From positions 34,893 through 83,742 of the forward strand of contig KB722759.1 in NCBI GenBank assembly GCA_000349905.1: a stretch of DNA of 48,850 nucleotides, read 5' to 3'. The position numbers and the translations under genes are program-made. The notes under the pieces are model-generated. The model saw only the letters and a list, made by a program, of their open reading frames with translations. It had not been told where the DNA came from and searched no databases. Shown one piece after another: positions 47,529-48,850 of this stretch (within the stretch, counting starts at the first letter, position 1; each line of letters begins with the position of its first letter). The DNA is from Volvariella volvacea V23 (lineage: Eukaryota; Basidiomycota; Agaricomycetes; Agaricales; Pluteaceae).

Positions 47529-48725
47529 GTGACATCAGGACAACCAGTACCACGAGAAAGATTTCAACAAGTAAAGCGCACACAAGAAGGAGACCGTATA
47601 GCCTTAGGAAACAATGCGCATCACGAACTAGCATCACCAGTAGATCTAGATCCAGACGACAACACCCTAACCCAAGAACAGATAGAGGCAGGACTCCTCC
47701 GATTGCAACAACCTAGTCCCACTTCACAAGTAACCCGACCAAACACACCGGTAACCCAGGATCAGATAGCAGACGCCCAAACTAGAGAGCCATCTCCACA
47801 AAATACACCCTCACGAACACCATCCCCACCGCCGCAACAGCAAATGGCACAAGCCCCAGGAGCGAAAGAGCTAAGGCTAGCAGCTCCAAAACCATTCACA
47901 GGAGACTTCAATCAAGCGGAAGCATTCATACTAGCATGCGAATTATACTTGACTGCTAACGAAGAAACATACGACACGGAAGGGAAAAGGATCGCGTGGA
48001 TTCTGTCACACATGCAAGGAGGGGCCGCAGAGTCGTGGAAAAACAATTTCATCAGGTCGCACATGAACACGCAACAACAACTAACATTAGGAACAAAGAA
48101 CGACTTATGGACAGCCTTCAGGGCAGCGTTCATTCCCGAAGATTTCGTCATCAACCTACGAAGGAAATTGGAAGCACTACGTATGAAACCCTGGCAGCTA
48201 ACGGAATACATCAACGAATTTCGTATGATTCTCCTCCGGATAGGAAATATACCAGCCGCAACTCAAGTAGAACTATTCACCAGAGGACTCTGGCCCATGT
48301 TAGGAGTTAAGTTTGCACAAAGGAACACGCTAGCCACACTAGATGAGGCCATTACCGCGGCGAGACAAGACTTTGCAGGACTAGAACGTGCTCGAGCATA
48401 TTTTAGTAGCGGAAGAATACCATCAGACCTATCTAACCCTATCGGGAACCATGCCACGCCCAGCAATCCAAACGCCATGGATGTAGATGCTATATCCACA
48501 GGAAGGCCTCAACACAAAAAGGGAGAATGTTACAAATGTGGAAAGTACGGCCATTTTGTGCGGGAATGCAGAAGTAAACCACGAACAAACTTTAATCGAC
48601 AAGAAGGAGGATCCAATAGGAATAACCAACCATGGAACCAGAGAATCAAAGCTATCCTCGACAAAGGAATGGAAGAGGAAAGAGCTACGTTCATAAATCA
48701 AATCCTAGAGAAAACGGATTTTTAA
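47529..48725 (+). CDS. gag: retrotransposon Gag polyprotein with CCHC zinc knuckle
   Basis: Open frame of 398 codons. Residues 1-110 are Gln/Pro/Thr-rich; the Retrotrans_gag-like core follows (LAAPKPFTGDFNQAEAFILA, AESWKNNFI, LWTAFRAAFIPEDF, LRMKPWQLTEYINEFRMIL). Then come NAMDVDAI and a CCHC nucleic-acid-binding knuckle CYKCGKYGHFVREC, then a basic Asn/Arg-rich end. Role: assembly of the intracellular particle and RNA packaging. The frame opens with GTG at 47529, and the first in-frame ATG is only at 47844, right before the core. An ATG at 47513 is in a different frame. So the true start is unclear: a one-base change near 47513-47529, a spliced leader, or an internal start. Confidence 0.85.
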   Translation: MTSGQPVPRERFQQVKRTQEGDRIALGNNAHHELASPVDLDPDDNTLTQEQIEAGLLRLQQPSPTSQVTRPNTPVTQDQIADAQTREPSPQNTPSRTPSPPPQQQMAQAPGAKELRLAAPKPFTGDFNQAEAFILACELYLTANEETYDTEGKRIAWILSHMQGGAAESWKNNFIRSHMNTQQQLTLGTKNDLWTAFRAAFIPEDFVINLRRKLEALRMKPWQLTEYINEFRMILLRIGNIPAATQVELFTRGLWPMLGVKFAQRNTLATLDEAITAARQDFAGLERARAYFSSGRIPSDLSNPIGNHATPSNPNAMDVDAISTGRPQHKKGECYKCGKYGHFVRECRSKPRTNFNRQEGGSNRNNQPWNQRIKAILDKGMEEERATFINQILEKTDF

Positions 48726-48732
48726 CGAGGAT

Positions 48733-48850
48733 GACTGAATCGATCCCAGCATCATCCCAGTACATAGCCCCTGTAATCACCACTACGTCAGATAAAGCAA
48801 TACGAATTCCCATCTTATTGAAAGACAAACACGGGCGAGAAATCGAAGCA
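48733..48850 (+). CDS. pol: start of the retrotransposon protease/Pol frame, cut by window edge
   Basis: ATG at 48733, seven bases after the gag stop and in the +1 frame relative to gag. The 39 codons (PVITTTSDKAIRIPILLKDK, then HGREIEA) resemble the segment just before the aspartic protease active site of fungal gypsy elements; the D-S/T-G triad itself would lie past the edge. Confidence 0.65.

Larger units (their letters stand above)
46842..48850 (+). mobile_element. Ty3/gypsy-type LTR retrotransposon, 5' portion
   Basis: Order: LTR (46842-47331), leader, gag with a CCHC knuckle (47529-48725), start of the protease/pol frame (48733 on). The element runs out of the window. The gag type and the overlap of gag stop with the next frame fit Ty3/gypsy elements of basidiomycetes. 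The five bases before the LTR (CTATG, 46837-46841) are the expected target site duplication; the other copy lies outside. Confidence 0.85.

Noticed and set aside
1..48850. tRNA genes, rRNA, CRISPR arrays, bacterial-type operons or terminators
   Set aside because: No cloverleaf-like or repeat-spacer pattern was noticed by eye, and gene structure is eukaryotic; a tRNA scan could not be run.

Overview
The window reads as nuclear DNA of a mushroom-forming basidiomycete (Agaricomycetes). Nearly every gene is cut by many introns of about 45-70 bases with GT...AG borders and CTAAC/CTGAC-like branch sites. Exon models keep frame through up to 18 exons. The gene families also fit: NACHT NTPases with a C-terminal helical tail, tandem S41 peptidases, HSL-like hydrolases and a Ty3/gypsy element. 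No tRNA, rRNA, CRISPR array or operon was seen. Gene names rest on motifs and remembered family patterns; no database search was run.

Left part (1-12.6 kb), housekeeping-like: a ketopantoate reductase (minus, cut by the window edge), an M20 dipeptidase (minus), divergent from it across a 173-base shared promoter an IGHMBP2/SMUBP-2-type helicase (plus), then a P-loop ATPase and a proline/serine-rich protein (both minus). A gene-poor stretch of about 2 kb follows.

Middle part (14.6-35 kb), duplicated: two tandem secreted S41 peptidase genes with identical 18-exon structure, an alpha/beta hydrolase, then two NACHT NTPase genes in direct repeat. The second NACHT gene carries a one-base homopolymer insertion and early stops. 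Between them lies a relic holding the first exon of an EST1/SMG7-like gene joined to a decayed NACHT tail, so the duplicated unit was NACHT plus the start of its divergent EST1-like neighbour. The intact EST1-like gene follows.

Right part (36-48.85 kb): a two-segment membrane protein with a long Ser/Pro-rich tail, three tandem HSL-like hydrolases (the middle one frameshifted) that share a core promoter motif, an AT-rich orphan gene, and the 5' end of a Ty3/gypsy LTR retrotransposon that begins exactly where the orphan gene's readable part stops.

Most notable: the duplication history of the NACHT/EST1 block, conserved codons downstream of the NACHT stop, GC-AG introns including a GT-to-GC change between paralogous introns, the repeated promoter of the hydrolase array, and ACGCGT boxes in the LTR.
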